A stretch of 64,000 nucleotides of DNA from Cymodocea nodosa (lineage: Eukaryota; Streptophyta; Magnoliopsida; Alismatales; Cymodoceaceae), in the NCBI GenBank assembly GCA_036874045.1, contig JAZBRI010000010.1:4918001-4982000 (forward strand), read 5' to 3'. The notes under the pieces are model-generated. The model was not told the origin of the DNA, did no database searches, and saw only the letters and a list, made by a program, of their open reading frames with translations. Below, in pieces: positions 22,661 to 32,743 of this stretch; position 1 is the first letter of the stretch; each line of letters opens with the position of its first letter. Position numbers and translations under genes: made by a program.

Positions 22661-23232
22661 AAAAGGGGGAGATTGTTAGGACCCTAGTATTTTGATAATG
22701 CAAAACCTATGTGAGGAAACATATTGTATTTCACAGTTAAGTCAGTGCAGCATTAGATCAGAAGGCAAATAGAACAAATTCCATACAGATGAACAGATGG
22801 AGAAGTTTCCAGATGATACTGCCTTAAAGTTACAGGAAAATCAGACAGTTAAGGGGATCTATCCGATCATTCAATCCCCTTAACTGTCTGATTTTCTTGT
22901 AACTTTAAGGCAATATCATCTGGAAACTTCTCCATCTGTTCATCTGCATGGAATTTGTTCTATCTGCCTTCTGATCTAATGCTACACTAACTTAATTGTG
23001 AAATACAATATGTTTTCTCACATAGGTTTTGCATTATCAAAATACTAGGGTCCTAACAATCTCCCCCTTTTTGATAATGACAAAAACCTTTACATTAAAT
23101 TACATGTATTTCACTCCCTAGATTGTTGCTATACATTCAATCACACAGAAACTAAGTAAAGCAAAGATTTACAATGAATATAATACAATGAAGTTAAATT
23201 CTCGCCTTGTCTATGTGTTGGGAATGCTCCCC
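22498..23232. repeat. Large inverted repeat (about 360-bp arms, 17-nt loop)
   Basis: The left arm (22498-22857) is internal DNA, PPT and the first 184 bp of the LTR. The right arm (22875-23232) is the same sequence in reverse complement. The arms differ at only a few positions. The loop TCTATCCGATCATTCAA continues the LTR sequence of the right arm. The remaining roughly 1.6 kb of the 3' LTR is missing. It could come from template switching, an opposite second copy with deletion, or an assembly artefact. Confidence 0.88.
22661..22673 (+). other. Polypurine tract of gag-only Sirevirus
   Basis: AAAAGGGGGAGAT immediately precedes the TGTTAGGACCC start of the 3' LTR. Confidence 0.88.
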
Positions 23233-23234
23233 CT

Positions 23235-23628
23235 GACTTAAATCCGTTGAGTTAACTATAACTCAACGAGGTTAGTTCGTGGATTAAGCTAAATGGTTAT
23301 TATTTCAGCCACAAACAAAACTTCGTGGGTTTAGCGGTTACTAAAAATTTGAAATTAGAAGTGGCACATGTACCATAAAAGTAGGAACCACACTGCACGT
23401 TACAAGACACATTCTTGGAACGAGATTCATTTACTTTATGGACGTGCATTATAAATATAGAACAGAATGTTATTTACAAGTTCCAGCACTTGAGAAAGGA
23501 AATTCGTTGGGGAACTGGAAGGAGAAGCAGCTAATTCAACTTCATCCGTCAACAACTATTTACTGAATATAAAGCTTCAAACTGGTATGTAATTAATCTT
23601 CTACTATCTTATTTTATGTTAAGAGTTT
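23235..23628 (+). other. Spacer/leader of third gag unit
   Basis: It resumes the module interrupted at 17743. The leader frame seen at 15179 is broken here. TATAAATATAG at about 23449 is the best TATA-box match in the family, and the donor-like GTATGTAATT is retained near 23585. No intact gene. Confidence 0.55.
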
Positions 23629-24959
23629 ATGAGCACATGGATTCGTTCTCCTAGCACTAAACGATTAGTAAGAACACCTACATAGGATTATTCAACACAA
23701 AGACGTACTGAAATATTTTCTAAATTGGACTTTAACGAAATCCTTAGGGGTGTAGCTAACCTTTCTTTAAAAGAGAATGAAGATATGGCTACTCTAGTAG
23801 AGAAACCATTAGGGGAAATTCTGTATCCTGAATTAGTTGATGAACCTTCATGTATTCGATTGGCAAACTTTGAGGGAGATAGGTTTGAATTGAAATCTAA
23901 TTATATTAGTCAATTGCCACATTTTCATGGATTAGAAAGAGAGGATTTAACGAAGTTTGTCAAATGATGAAAATGCCGAACATGAGTATTGATGCTATTA
24001 AACTTAGATATATCCATTTTGCTTTAAAAGACATAGCTAAGAGATGGTTATATACTTTGTCGCCTGATTCAATTTCTACATGGATTGAATTTTGCTCTGT
24101 TTTTCTGGAAAAATATTATCCAACACATTAAACGATTAAAAAGAAAAAGGAAATATTAATGTGTAGTCAAAAATAGGGAGAATCATTTTGGAAATATTTT
24201 GAAAGATTTAATGATTTAATGACTCAATGTCCACATCATGCAATGAGTAAAGCACAATTGATAGGTATAATTTATGAAGGTATAGATGTTTCAATGAAAT
24301 CTTTATTAGAATCTACTTGTTAGAATGGATTTTTAAAACTGTGTAGTGAAGAAGCATGGACGTACTTAGAAAACTTTGCAAAAAGAACTACACAATGGGA
24401 AAACTCAGCTGAAGCTATTATAGATAAAAGAATATTGCCAAGGGGAATGCATGAAATAGATTCAAGCACTATGCTTGAAGCTAAATTAACTGAATTAACA
24501 AAGAAAATAGAAGAGTTATATTTAAAAAATCAAAAATTAGCAGAAAAGAGTGCAAACGTTAATGACTTAGATAATATTTATGCTAGAAGCTAGAAAGATA
24601 ACTTTGGAAATTCTTATAACCCTAATTGGAGAAATCATCCGAATTTATCTTGGAGAAATAACAATTTCTAGGGAGGAGAAAATATAAATGACAAAAATAT
24701 AAGTTATGAAGCATTAATTGAACAAGGATCTAGAATAGAGAAGTTAGAAAAGATAATTCAACAATTAAACAATCGTCTAGATCTTGTATTTGGAAATGCT
24801 ACAATTCAAAATCAAAATATAAATAGAAATATACCCCCTAGACAAAAGGAATCAATAGAAGTTAGACCTATTGGAGGATTGCCAATGCAAGTAGTACCTA
24901 ACCCTATCAACAAAACTATTAATGAAATTAATACCTCCTTTAGGAGGGTAACTGAATGA
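23629..24959 (+). pseudogene. Capsid-type Gag, third copy (decayed)
   Basis: It starts MSTWIRS in frame with FSKLDFNEIL...LSLKEN, then matches the capsid domain of the first copy. About 20 nt are missing after HFHGLERED, shifting the frame. In-frame stops occur at many sites including near 24128, 24174, 24321, 24589 and 24669. It ends just upstream of the F-box spacer, as in the other copies. Confidence 0.82.
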
Positions 24960-25169
24960 AACAGTATAACTGAAGTAACTATGTATAATATAGTAAGTAG
25001 AAAAATATAAAAAATATAATTTTAATTATAGTTAGTAGTATCGTAGAGTTATTACTTAACTCAACAAACTTAGTCTGTTGAGTTATGATCTAACTCCACG
25101 AGGGTATGAAGTAGCTATGTTAATTTTGTTTCTATTAATTTTTGTTTATGTCATACAAAATCACAACAG
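24960..25169 (+). other. Gag-to-F-box spacer, third copy
   Basis: It carries the GAGTTATTACTTAACTC and GTTGAGTTATGATCTAACTCC motif pair (25044-25103), as at 16822. The splice-acceptor AG before the F-box ATG is lost (CATACAAAATC). Confidence 0.6.
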
Positions 25170-26306
25170 ATGGAATTGATGAAATTACCACTAGATGCAC
25201 TAAGGGAAGTATTGAGTAACCTGTCAGTTAGAGATCTATGCCGGCTGTGTTGTGTATCAAAAGAAATTAAAGAATGTGTTAGAGAAAAATATTTTCATGG
25301 ACTACAAGCTGCAAAAATGACAAAGATTAGAGATGGATTTTTATGGAAGTCATTTAATTGTAGTTCAATTAGTTATGAATATCTGAATATGGAAGAAAGT
25401 ACTGGAATTCCACCTAATACATTAGAATGAATAGATCATATTATGGGGATGGATGAAGGATTAATTATTTACAGAACCAAACTAAGGTATGCAATTCTGT
25501 TACCTAATATTTTGATTAGAAATCTTATCACAAGAGAAGAATGGAATATAGGAGGGCCTAATAAATATGAAGTACCAACTAAAAATTATGGATTAGCTTT
25601 AATATTTTTTGATAAAAATTCGACCATTCCTGAAAAATTATATTATTAGAGACCAACTGGAAACTGGGACGAAGATTTATGCTTAAGTGTGTATAATTTT
25701 CTAAATAAATCTTGGACTGAAAATACTATGATATATCTAGGACAGAAAGCATTAATTAACAACATACATGTCATACTTGATGGATGTATATATCTAGTCA
25801 TAGATATATCAGTTGCATTTAGATCTGATTTATACATAGTAAGCATAGATAGTTATGATGATTTTATAGAAATATTGCCTATACCGAGTGATATAGCTAA
25901 ACCACCATCAGCAGAATATGACAAAATTCAATTAGGAATGTGGTATAATGAATGTGATGATTCTACTTTATGTCTGATAAGATGGTGGGATGAATTGAGG
26001 AAATTTCAAATATGGATTATAAAAGACCTAAATGAATGAAAGTGGGAAGAGGAATATATCGAAATAGATGTAGAAATAGAAACAACTACATTATCTTGGA
26101 ACAGAAGAGGATCCCTTTCCGCATTTCATTCCATTAATGGAAATACACTTATATTTAGAATTGATAACATATTGCAAGTTTACAAATTAAAAAGGAAAAT
26201 GGACTACATTAAAACAAAATTGATAGCAAGAAGAATTATGCCTAAAAAGTTTTCTTGGACTAACACGTTTATTCCATTTATTACTACTTTTCAATCATGT
26301 TCTTAA
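25170..26306 (+). pseudogene. Retrotransposon-borne F-box/FBA-like protein, full-length copy with three stops
   Basis: A single 379-codon frame. F-box at residues about 6-45 (LPLDALREVLSNLSVRDLCRL, CCVSKEIKE). F-box-associated-type half: IRN(L/P)ITxEEWNIGxP (about 112-130), LCLSVYNFLNKSW (about 170-185), GCIYLVID, YDDFIEILPIPSDI, CLIRWWDELRKFQIWIIKDLNE (about 270-290), then KW.EEYIEI, and a C-terminal FSWTNTFIPFITTFQSCS. Stops at 25428 (GGA elsewhere), 25647 and 26037 (TGG elsewhere) are the only breaks and all are single substitutions, so the ancestor was intact. F-box proteins recruit substrates to SCF ubiquitin ligases; plant FBA domains supply substrate binding. It sits between capsid gag and the element's tail. 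A conventional host F-box gene hit by an element is unlikely because all three copies share the same flanks. Confidence 0.85.
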
Positions 26307-26806
26307 ACTATGATTTTGTGCGTTTAATATGTGTGTAGTCTACATTTATTTTTAGAAAAAAAGAGAAAAAGAAGAATTTTTTTAGTTTTAGTTTTATTTT
26401 ATAAAAAAGAAGAAAAACAAAATATCAATCTAGTTTGTTGGTATCTGTTCTGGGAAACCAACTAGCTTGCTTGTGAGCCACCAAAGGAATAGGAGCCTAG
26501 GTTCCACACAAGACACCGATTTAACAATATCTGTTTTGTTGTTAAATGTTATTTTGTTATATATTCTGCTATTATTTGTGAATGAAAAGTTTTTCAAAAT
26601 CAAAAATTGGAAGATATTGAAGGAGATACAAAAGAACAATGTATGTAATTGATTACTTATCCTAAATTTAAATTTAAACTCTGTTCGTGGAGTTATTCAT
26701 TAACTCAACAAATTAAGTTCGTTGAGTTAGGTATTAAGTCAATGGAACAATATTCCTGCCTACCAACATTTACTATATTTACTGAAAAATCTTTTACATT
26801 GAGGAC
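26307..26806 (+). other. Element tail, left part, cut by Sirevirus
   Basis: No gene. It holds a block (26420-26660) well conserved with 51190-51400 on the other strand, including CTTGCTTGTGAGCCACCAAA. A palindrome pair follows (26685-26745), then TTTTACATTGAGGAC, where the minus-strand Sirevirus LTR begins. In the other copy this phrase leads to a G-rich tract; here that part is missing. Confidence 0.65.
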
Positions 26807-28386
26807 TATAGGATCGTATGGCTACACAAGAGGGGGGTGAATTGTGTATTTTTAATATTTTCTGAAATATAATTGAAACTTTAAAACTCAAAAACAAGTC
26901 GAGACATTGTTTTCATAAAATCATTTTTATTCAAGGTTTCAATTACAATATACAATTCAATTCTCCTCAGAAATTGTAGATGCAATTATATTTCGATACC
27001 ATGTATCATCTAAACAATTTCATAACTACAAACAGAGAAAACTAATTTGCGGAATTTAAAACTTTTCTCCCTGTTTGAGATCTTTCTTCTTCTTCTTTTT
27101 CTTCTTTAGCAATTCTTCAGTGACGAATATCTTGTCTTTTCATGCTTCACCGAATTTGCTTTCTTCTGATACTTCAAATCTTCAGTGACGAAAATCTTAC
27201 CTTTTTATGCTTCACTGAACTTTCTTCCACTTGAGAGATTTTCTCGAGAAGGTGTTTTTGATCCCTGAAAAAGATTTTTCTTTTGGTGTGTAGGGATGAT
27301 TTGATCCTTGAAAAGATTTTTCGTTTTGTGTGCAAGGATAAATTGATCAACGAGAATTCTATGCCTTTTATACTGTATCTTCATTTCATGCATATCCTTC
27401 ACGTTTAACTACCACCAGTTTTCCACTTCTCCACGTCTTTTCTTTTTCCTTCACCGAAACACACACGTTCTAACCCACGTTTATATTTCGAATTTTCTTT
27501 AATCATCAATCCTAGATTTCTGAAAAATTTCCTGCAAAATAAACTTTCTCGTCCAAAAGTTTTTCATCAGTGTAATAAGAAGTCATTACTTTAATGTTAA
27601 CTAAACGAGTAACACAAGTATATATATAACTTAACGTTTCTAACTTAACGAGTTCCTCATGTGCTATTTCACGTGACAAGAACTGTAGCTATCTCAACGA
27701 ACTATGTCTGTGGTGTTATGCTATCTCAACGAACCATCTCCGTTGTGTTACGATAACTCAACGAACTAGTAATAAACAAATGTTTTTATAATAAGAATTT
27801 TACCACGTGCAAAAATAACAACTTAAGTTTATAACGCTAACCTAACACGTTGCCTTAGTGTTCAATATAGCAACTCAACGCGTTTAGTTATGTTAACTTA
27901 ACGAGTTAAACATGTGCACCTCACGTGATACAATACAACATTCGTAACTTATAATTTCACCACGTGTATAACACTAACTTAACGAGTTCGTATCTTCTTT
28001 TACTCACTAACTTAACGAGTTATCACATGACCTATTTTAACTTTTAAGCCTCTAACTTAACGAGTTCTCACGTGACCTCTATACAAACAAAACTCTAACT
28101 TAATGAGTTGTCTAAACGTGCACTGTTCATGATACAGAAGATATAACATTAAAACATACCATGCTTTTCAATAAAAACACATGTTAACTTAACATTTAGC
28201 TAAATGAGAAATTAATGCAATAAAACGACTAGTTATTAACTTCAGATCCAATACAAACAAGTATTTATATCAGTAAGCTTTTTCTGTATTAATTGATGAT
28301 TTTAATTTCTTTTCACAAGCAATAGTAATTGAGCAAATATGATTATTTTCATTCAGCACACATCATCAAAACAAAAATACTCAACA
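26807..28386 (-). repeat. 3' LTR of minus-strand Sirevirus
   Basis: On the minus strand it runs TGTTGAGTATTTTTG to CGATCCTATA (TACA in the other LTR). It is 1,580 bp. The U3 part (28110-27640) contains repeated AACTCGTTAAGTTAG and CACGTGA units and is collinear with the U3 of gypsy LTR subfamily A (3290-3590). Confidence 0.9.
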
Positions 28387-28400
28387 ATCTCCCCCTTTTT
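28387..28400 (-). other. Polypurine tract of minus-strand Sirevirus
   Basis: On the minus strand AAAAAGGGGGAGAT directly precedes the LTR's TGTTGAG. A second AAAAAGGGGGAGAAA-like tract lies at about 28694-28706, matching the repeated PPTs of the lineage. Confidence 0.85.
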
Positions 28401-28886
28401 GATGATGACAAAACCATATTAAATCAATTATGAAATATGTATAACTCAACAAAGCACCTTCGTTGGGTTAACTTTTAATTCAAGAAACTTGTTTGTTGAC
28501 TGAAGTTCACTTAAGCTTATTTCTATTGTTTGTGTAAATTTTACCTCTCAGAGCTAAAACTCTCAGATGTCAATAATTATATAAGTATCAGTTTTCTAAT
28601 TATCATCTGTCAGATTACAATAACCATTTAAATAGCATCTCCTTTTATAATATATATATGCAATTAAGATCATAATCATCTTTTTATAATATTTCTCCCC
28701 CTTTTTGTCATTAATCAAAAAGATAATTGCAAAGAATATATATACATATATAAGAGATATAATTACAACAACTCTTTCTGTAAACAAGAATAATAATTGA
28801 AGACATTTACAAAAAAATGTATTGTTCAATGAATCAAACAAGTAATACAAACATTACATTTTGTATTCAGAAACAAACAAAAACAG

Positions 28887-31157
28887 TTAGCGACCCCTCC
28901 TAAGTATATCACTTATAGCAGTACATATTTTATCTCCTAGATGTCTAATATCATTTCTGATGTCGTTAAGCACTACATCTAAGTCAGGAGGTAGCTGGGT
29001 TTGCTGTTCTGCTTGAACTGAATAACTTTGTTGTTGTTGTTGTTGTTGTATATGGTCTGTATCAGGTTGTTGTTGTTGTCGTTGAGGTGTATGCATGGCC
29101 TGAAATTTTTTCAAATCTTTAACACTAAATGCTCTCATGCCTTTAGTTTCAGAGGGCCAGTCGGATAAATTCAATTGGCTTGCAATGAGTCTACATATAG
29201 CATCACCATAAAATAACTTTGAACTCATATGCTGTAGTTGAGAAGTGAAAACATCAAACTAATTGATTTGAATTCTATTCAGCAAGCTATAAGTTGCATA
29301 TAAACAACTTCTGCTGACTTCCATGTTGTGTCCAACTCTCTGAAATAAATTTGCATGCAATATATTTGCAATAAACCTTGCCTCTGCATTCAGATTTTCC
29401 ATTAATCTCATTTCAAAATATACATCTGGAATTTTTGATAAAGACTGAATGTTCCATTCCAGTTGTCTTATAATGTCAAATCTGTTGGTAACAACAACAC
29501 CTTCATTCTTTAATCCTAAAACTTCAAAAATTAATTCAAGAGACAATATAAACTCCTGTTCATTTATTTGAGTTTTTAGAAAATTTCCATTCTTGACCAG
29601 AATGCTATAAAAAGCTGCAATAAGCTTTGTGTATTGCTTCCATTTCGTTCCTACTAGCAAGAATTTAATGAGGCCTTGAAACTCAAACAGATCTCTTATG
29701 TCCATCAAATTTCTGAATTTTATTGGACGAGCATGCAGAATCTGACATGTAATCAGATTATTGTATTTCTGCAATGCTTCTTCAGATCTAAAATGAATTG
29801 TATTACCTTGAATGTTTAACATTGTACACAAAGAAGGTGATACCTGAAGCCGTGATTCAGAGTTTAATTCATCTTCAGGAACCTCTTCTTCAAAATGAAT
29901 GTCATGTTGTTCCTCTTCAAAAATATTATCTTGAAGCTGCTCAGGTAAGCTTGATTCTTCAGCTTCAATAGTGTTAGGAACATTGTCAATATGCTCAACA
30001 TTCATCTGTTCAGTCTCTATAGAATGTTTAGAGTACAATATTTCTACAAATTCTATAGCCAGTGTATCTGTCTGTAATTTTTCATTTTGTTCAACAGATA
30101 TTTCCATTGATTCATGCTGTGAATTCTCAGACTCTGCTTCTATAGATTCTGTAGAAGGTTGGTTAACTTTTTGCTCTTCTGGAGTCTTAACAATTTCAAT
30201 ATCTACTACTCCAGACAATTCAGCCTTTGAACTAGTTACTGCCTCAACATTGTCAATTATATCTGCAATAACTTGTTCAATGTCAGGTGCCTAATGCTCT
30301 GATTTGTCAATTTCTGCATTATCAGGACTTGTATTAATAGAAAAACTTGAGCTTATATTTGACTTGGATTTCTTCTCAAGCTTTCTAGCAAGGGAAAATA
30401 AAGTCTCATTATCTTCATCAGTTTCAGTGTGTTCGGAACTGATGAGTTTATCAGATGCACAATAAGTTACAATGTCTAGACGTACATTGTCCTTTGGAAA
30501 TAAATTTTCATCTGATTTTCCTTTTTCAAAAGACTTTGTTTCCTTAGACATAATTTTTCTGACTTTCCTTTTTCTATAACATTTCTATTTCTCCTTTTCA
30601 AGTATTGCTGTTTTCTTTTCAAATTGCTCCATAAAAGTTTTCTACTTTAATTCTTCTAAGGCACTTTCTATTGCAACAACCTTTCGAAGACTATCAACTT
30701 TTGTTTTGTCTACAGCAATATCTGATTCTACTTGTTTTGAATATAAAGGAGTAGGGATAGCTGATTCATGTTCTTCCTCAAATGCATGTAGTCTTGTACC
30801 GTTTATAGGAGTTTGAGGAGTTCTATTTGATGAACCTACACCTTTTTCCAAATATTTTGCATACTGTTCCAAAAATGCAATCTCAGCACATTTCATTTTG
30901 TATTCTCTATCATATTTACTTCGAATACCCATGTATGTAATACTTGCATCAGTATGTTGAAGTTCTTGTCTAACTTCATCTAATATATCTTGAGGAAAGA
31001 AGTAATCTCTATAAAGTTCTTCTAACCTTTTGTCCATTCGAAATATTTTCTTGAACCAAGTACGTGGAACTTCATCATTCTCTATCTCTTTTCCTTTTAC
31101 ATCTCTTCTACTTTTGCCTTTTCCTCTGCCACGACCTTTGTAGAACTTGGAGACCAT
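28887..31157 (-). pseudogene. TP accessory protein of the Sirevirus
   Basis: One frame of about 757 codons from MVSKFYKGRGRGKGK to DILRRGR, interrupted only by TAG stops (30642, near 30585, 30291, 29259). The N-terminus is basic (GRGRGKGKSRRD), then come a helical region, an acidic Glu-rich middle, a globular block (LMDIRDLFEFQGLIKF, EVLGLKNEG, ATYSLLNRIQIN, SSKLFYGDAI) and a polyglutamine run (residues about 690-715). The globular block aligns with the gypsy TP at 13620-14300, including the NIFGLKNEG/EVLGLKNEG and INW...LFYGD landmarks. It lies between pol and PPT, the env-like position of Sireviruses. The TAG at 29259 corresponds to TGG in the gypsy copy. Function unknown. Confidence 0.78.
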
Positions 31158-31199
31158 CGTCGCAGGTTGTAACAGCAACAAGCGAGAAAGATTTTCTTG

Positions 31200-32743
31200 A
31201 CAAAGTTTACAAATAATCTAAGTCCCCGTGTTATAAGTGTTTAAATAGGGTTTTTAGGCGTATAACTCAACGTGAAGATAAGTCGGGTTTAGAAATAAAA
31301 TAAATATTGAATAAAGTTTATTCAATCAAAGTACCTGAAATATTCAAGTATAACTCGTTGAGTTAACTAACCTAACGAGTAAAACGCTGTCTAGAGGCAG
31401 TTTTACACGTTACCTTATCTAATATATCGTCTAGTTAGAACACTTAAACAAGTTTCGGATGCTTCCAACTAAAACCTTCCAAAAACAACACACATGCTAA
31501 ACTTAACATTATCTTGAGAACATTGTAAACTATCTGAACATTTTGTTTTTTGAATCTAGAATAGTTTGTTTGTCTTTTTAAATTATTTCATCAAGATTTT
31601 AAGACATTAATTCAGATTAACTAAGATTTGTATTTTAAATTATATTAATCTATTTTTGACATTGTTAATGCTCTCCCTACAAATATACTTCAAATATATT
31701 CAATCAAAATACAAAATATACTTGTAGTGACAATAGATGTTAAGTATAACTATACTTTTACATTTTATTTTCAGAGACTTCCGTTATCCTGACATCATCA
31801 AAAATGATTTCCAAAATCAATTCCTACAGTATATGAATCAAAACACAACTTTGAACTCAATTCGATTAATTCAAGGAGAATAAAAGAATGTATCTCAAAT
31901 AAACATTTTTAAAAGTACTAATGTTGATTCAATAAATCAATAGTCATATTGGTATAAACTATATGCGATTCAAAGATATCTGTAATTAATGAAACAACTT
32001 TTTCTTTTCAAAACAGTAAATATTGATAATTTTCTTTAAAAGTTAGTTTGGAAAGCTTGAATCATACAAGAGCTTTCTAATGTACCCGTGTAATGAGCTT
32101 TCAGTCAACAATCCCAGATCTGATCAGGACCTTAGGTTGCCAGATTCAAAGAATTCTTTTTCAGGACAACAATCCTTACATACCTATCTGCTCAAGTACA
32201 AAAGGCTCGTGATCAAACTGATCAATAAACTCTCAAAGATTTTCACTTTGTAAGCACTTTTCATTTTAAGCACAGTATATATGTATTCCATTAATACAGA
32301 TGAAATAAAACACAAATCTCATACAATTTTTACTTCTATGATTGTACTGAGAATATGAATCAGTTTTAATAAGCTTATACTTTTGATTAACAGTTTAAAA
32401 TGAGTTACATATAACTTATTCTACAAGTTTAATCAATTAAGTCAAATTTATGCATGATCATATGCATTTTCCTTGATTCAAAGAAAACATTTAATCAAAA
32501 TTTCAGAATGTTAGAAGTATTTAATGTTTTTCATTTACACTTCCACTTAAAATCGTAAAAACTATTAAAATTGATAAACTACTTAAAATCAATAAGATAC
32601 TACTATGATTTTACAATAAATACATAGTATCTTAAGCAGTAGTTTAGATATTACTTTAGATATTTATAATAAGTATATAATATCTATGAGGTGAACAACA
32701 TCATCAATAATATTTATCTCTTTTTATGTGGAGTTTAAGCATT
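31200..32743 (-). other. Sirevirus pol-to-TP noncoding segment, related to the gypsy tail
   Basis: No coding frame. About 31620-32700 aligns collinearly, same relative orientation, with 49750-50900, the pre-PPT tail of the minus-strand Athila-like copy (landmarks TTGAATCAT.CAAGAGCTTTC, CCCAGATCTGATCA, AGTACAAAAGGCTCGTG). Around 31340-31400 lie two GTTGAGTTA/TAACTCGTT motifs. Confidence 0.75.

Larger units (their letters stand above)
17744..22860 (+). mobile_element. Gag-only, non-autonomous Sirevirus-type Ty1/copia element
   Basis: A 5' LTR (TGTTAAGACCC...TCCTAATA) is followed by an initiator-Met PBS, a Sirevirus-type gag, about 1.5 kb of noncoding DNA with seven PPT-like G tracts, a final PPT, and the first 187 bp of a 3' LTR. 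Protease, integrase, RT and RNase H are absent: gag runs straight into the noncoding 3' part. Known relatives would be gag-only elements mobilised by an autonomous partner. The CACCCCCCCTCTAGTG block near the LTR end and the repeated PPTs are Sirevirus hallmarks. Confidence 0.85.

Noticed and set aside
22498-23232. MITE or DNA transposon with long terminal inverted repeats
   Set aside because: The arms are LTR, PPT and internal copia sequence, with no transposon termini or target duplication.
29020-29080. TTG repeat as a plain microsatellite
   Set aside because: It encodes a polyglutamine run in frame with the TP protein on the minus strand, so it is described there.
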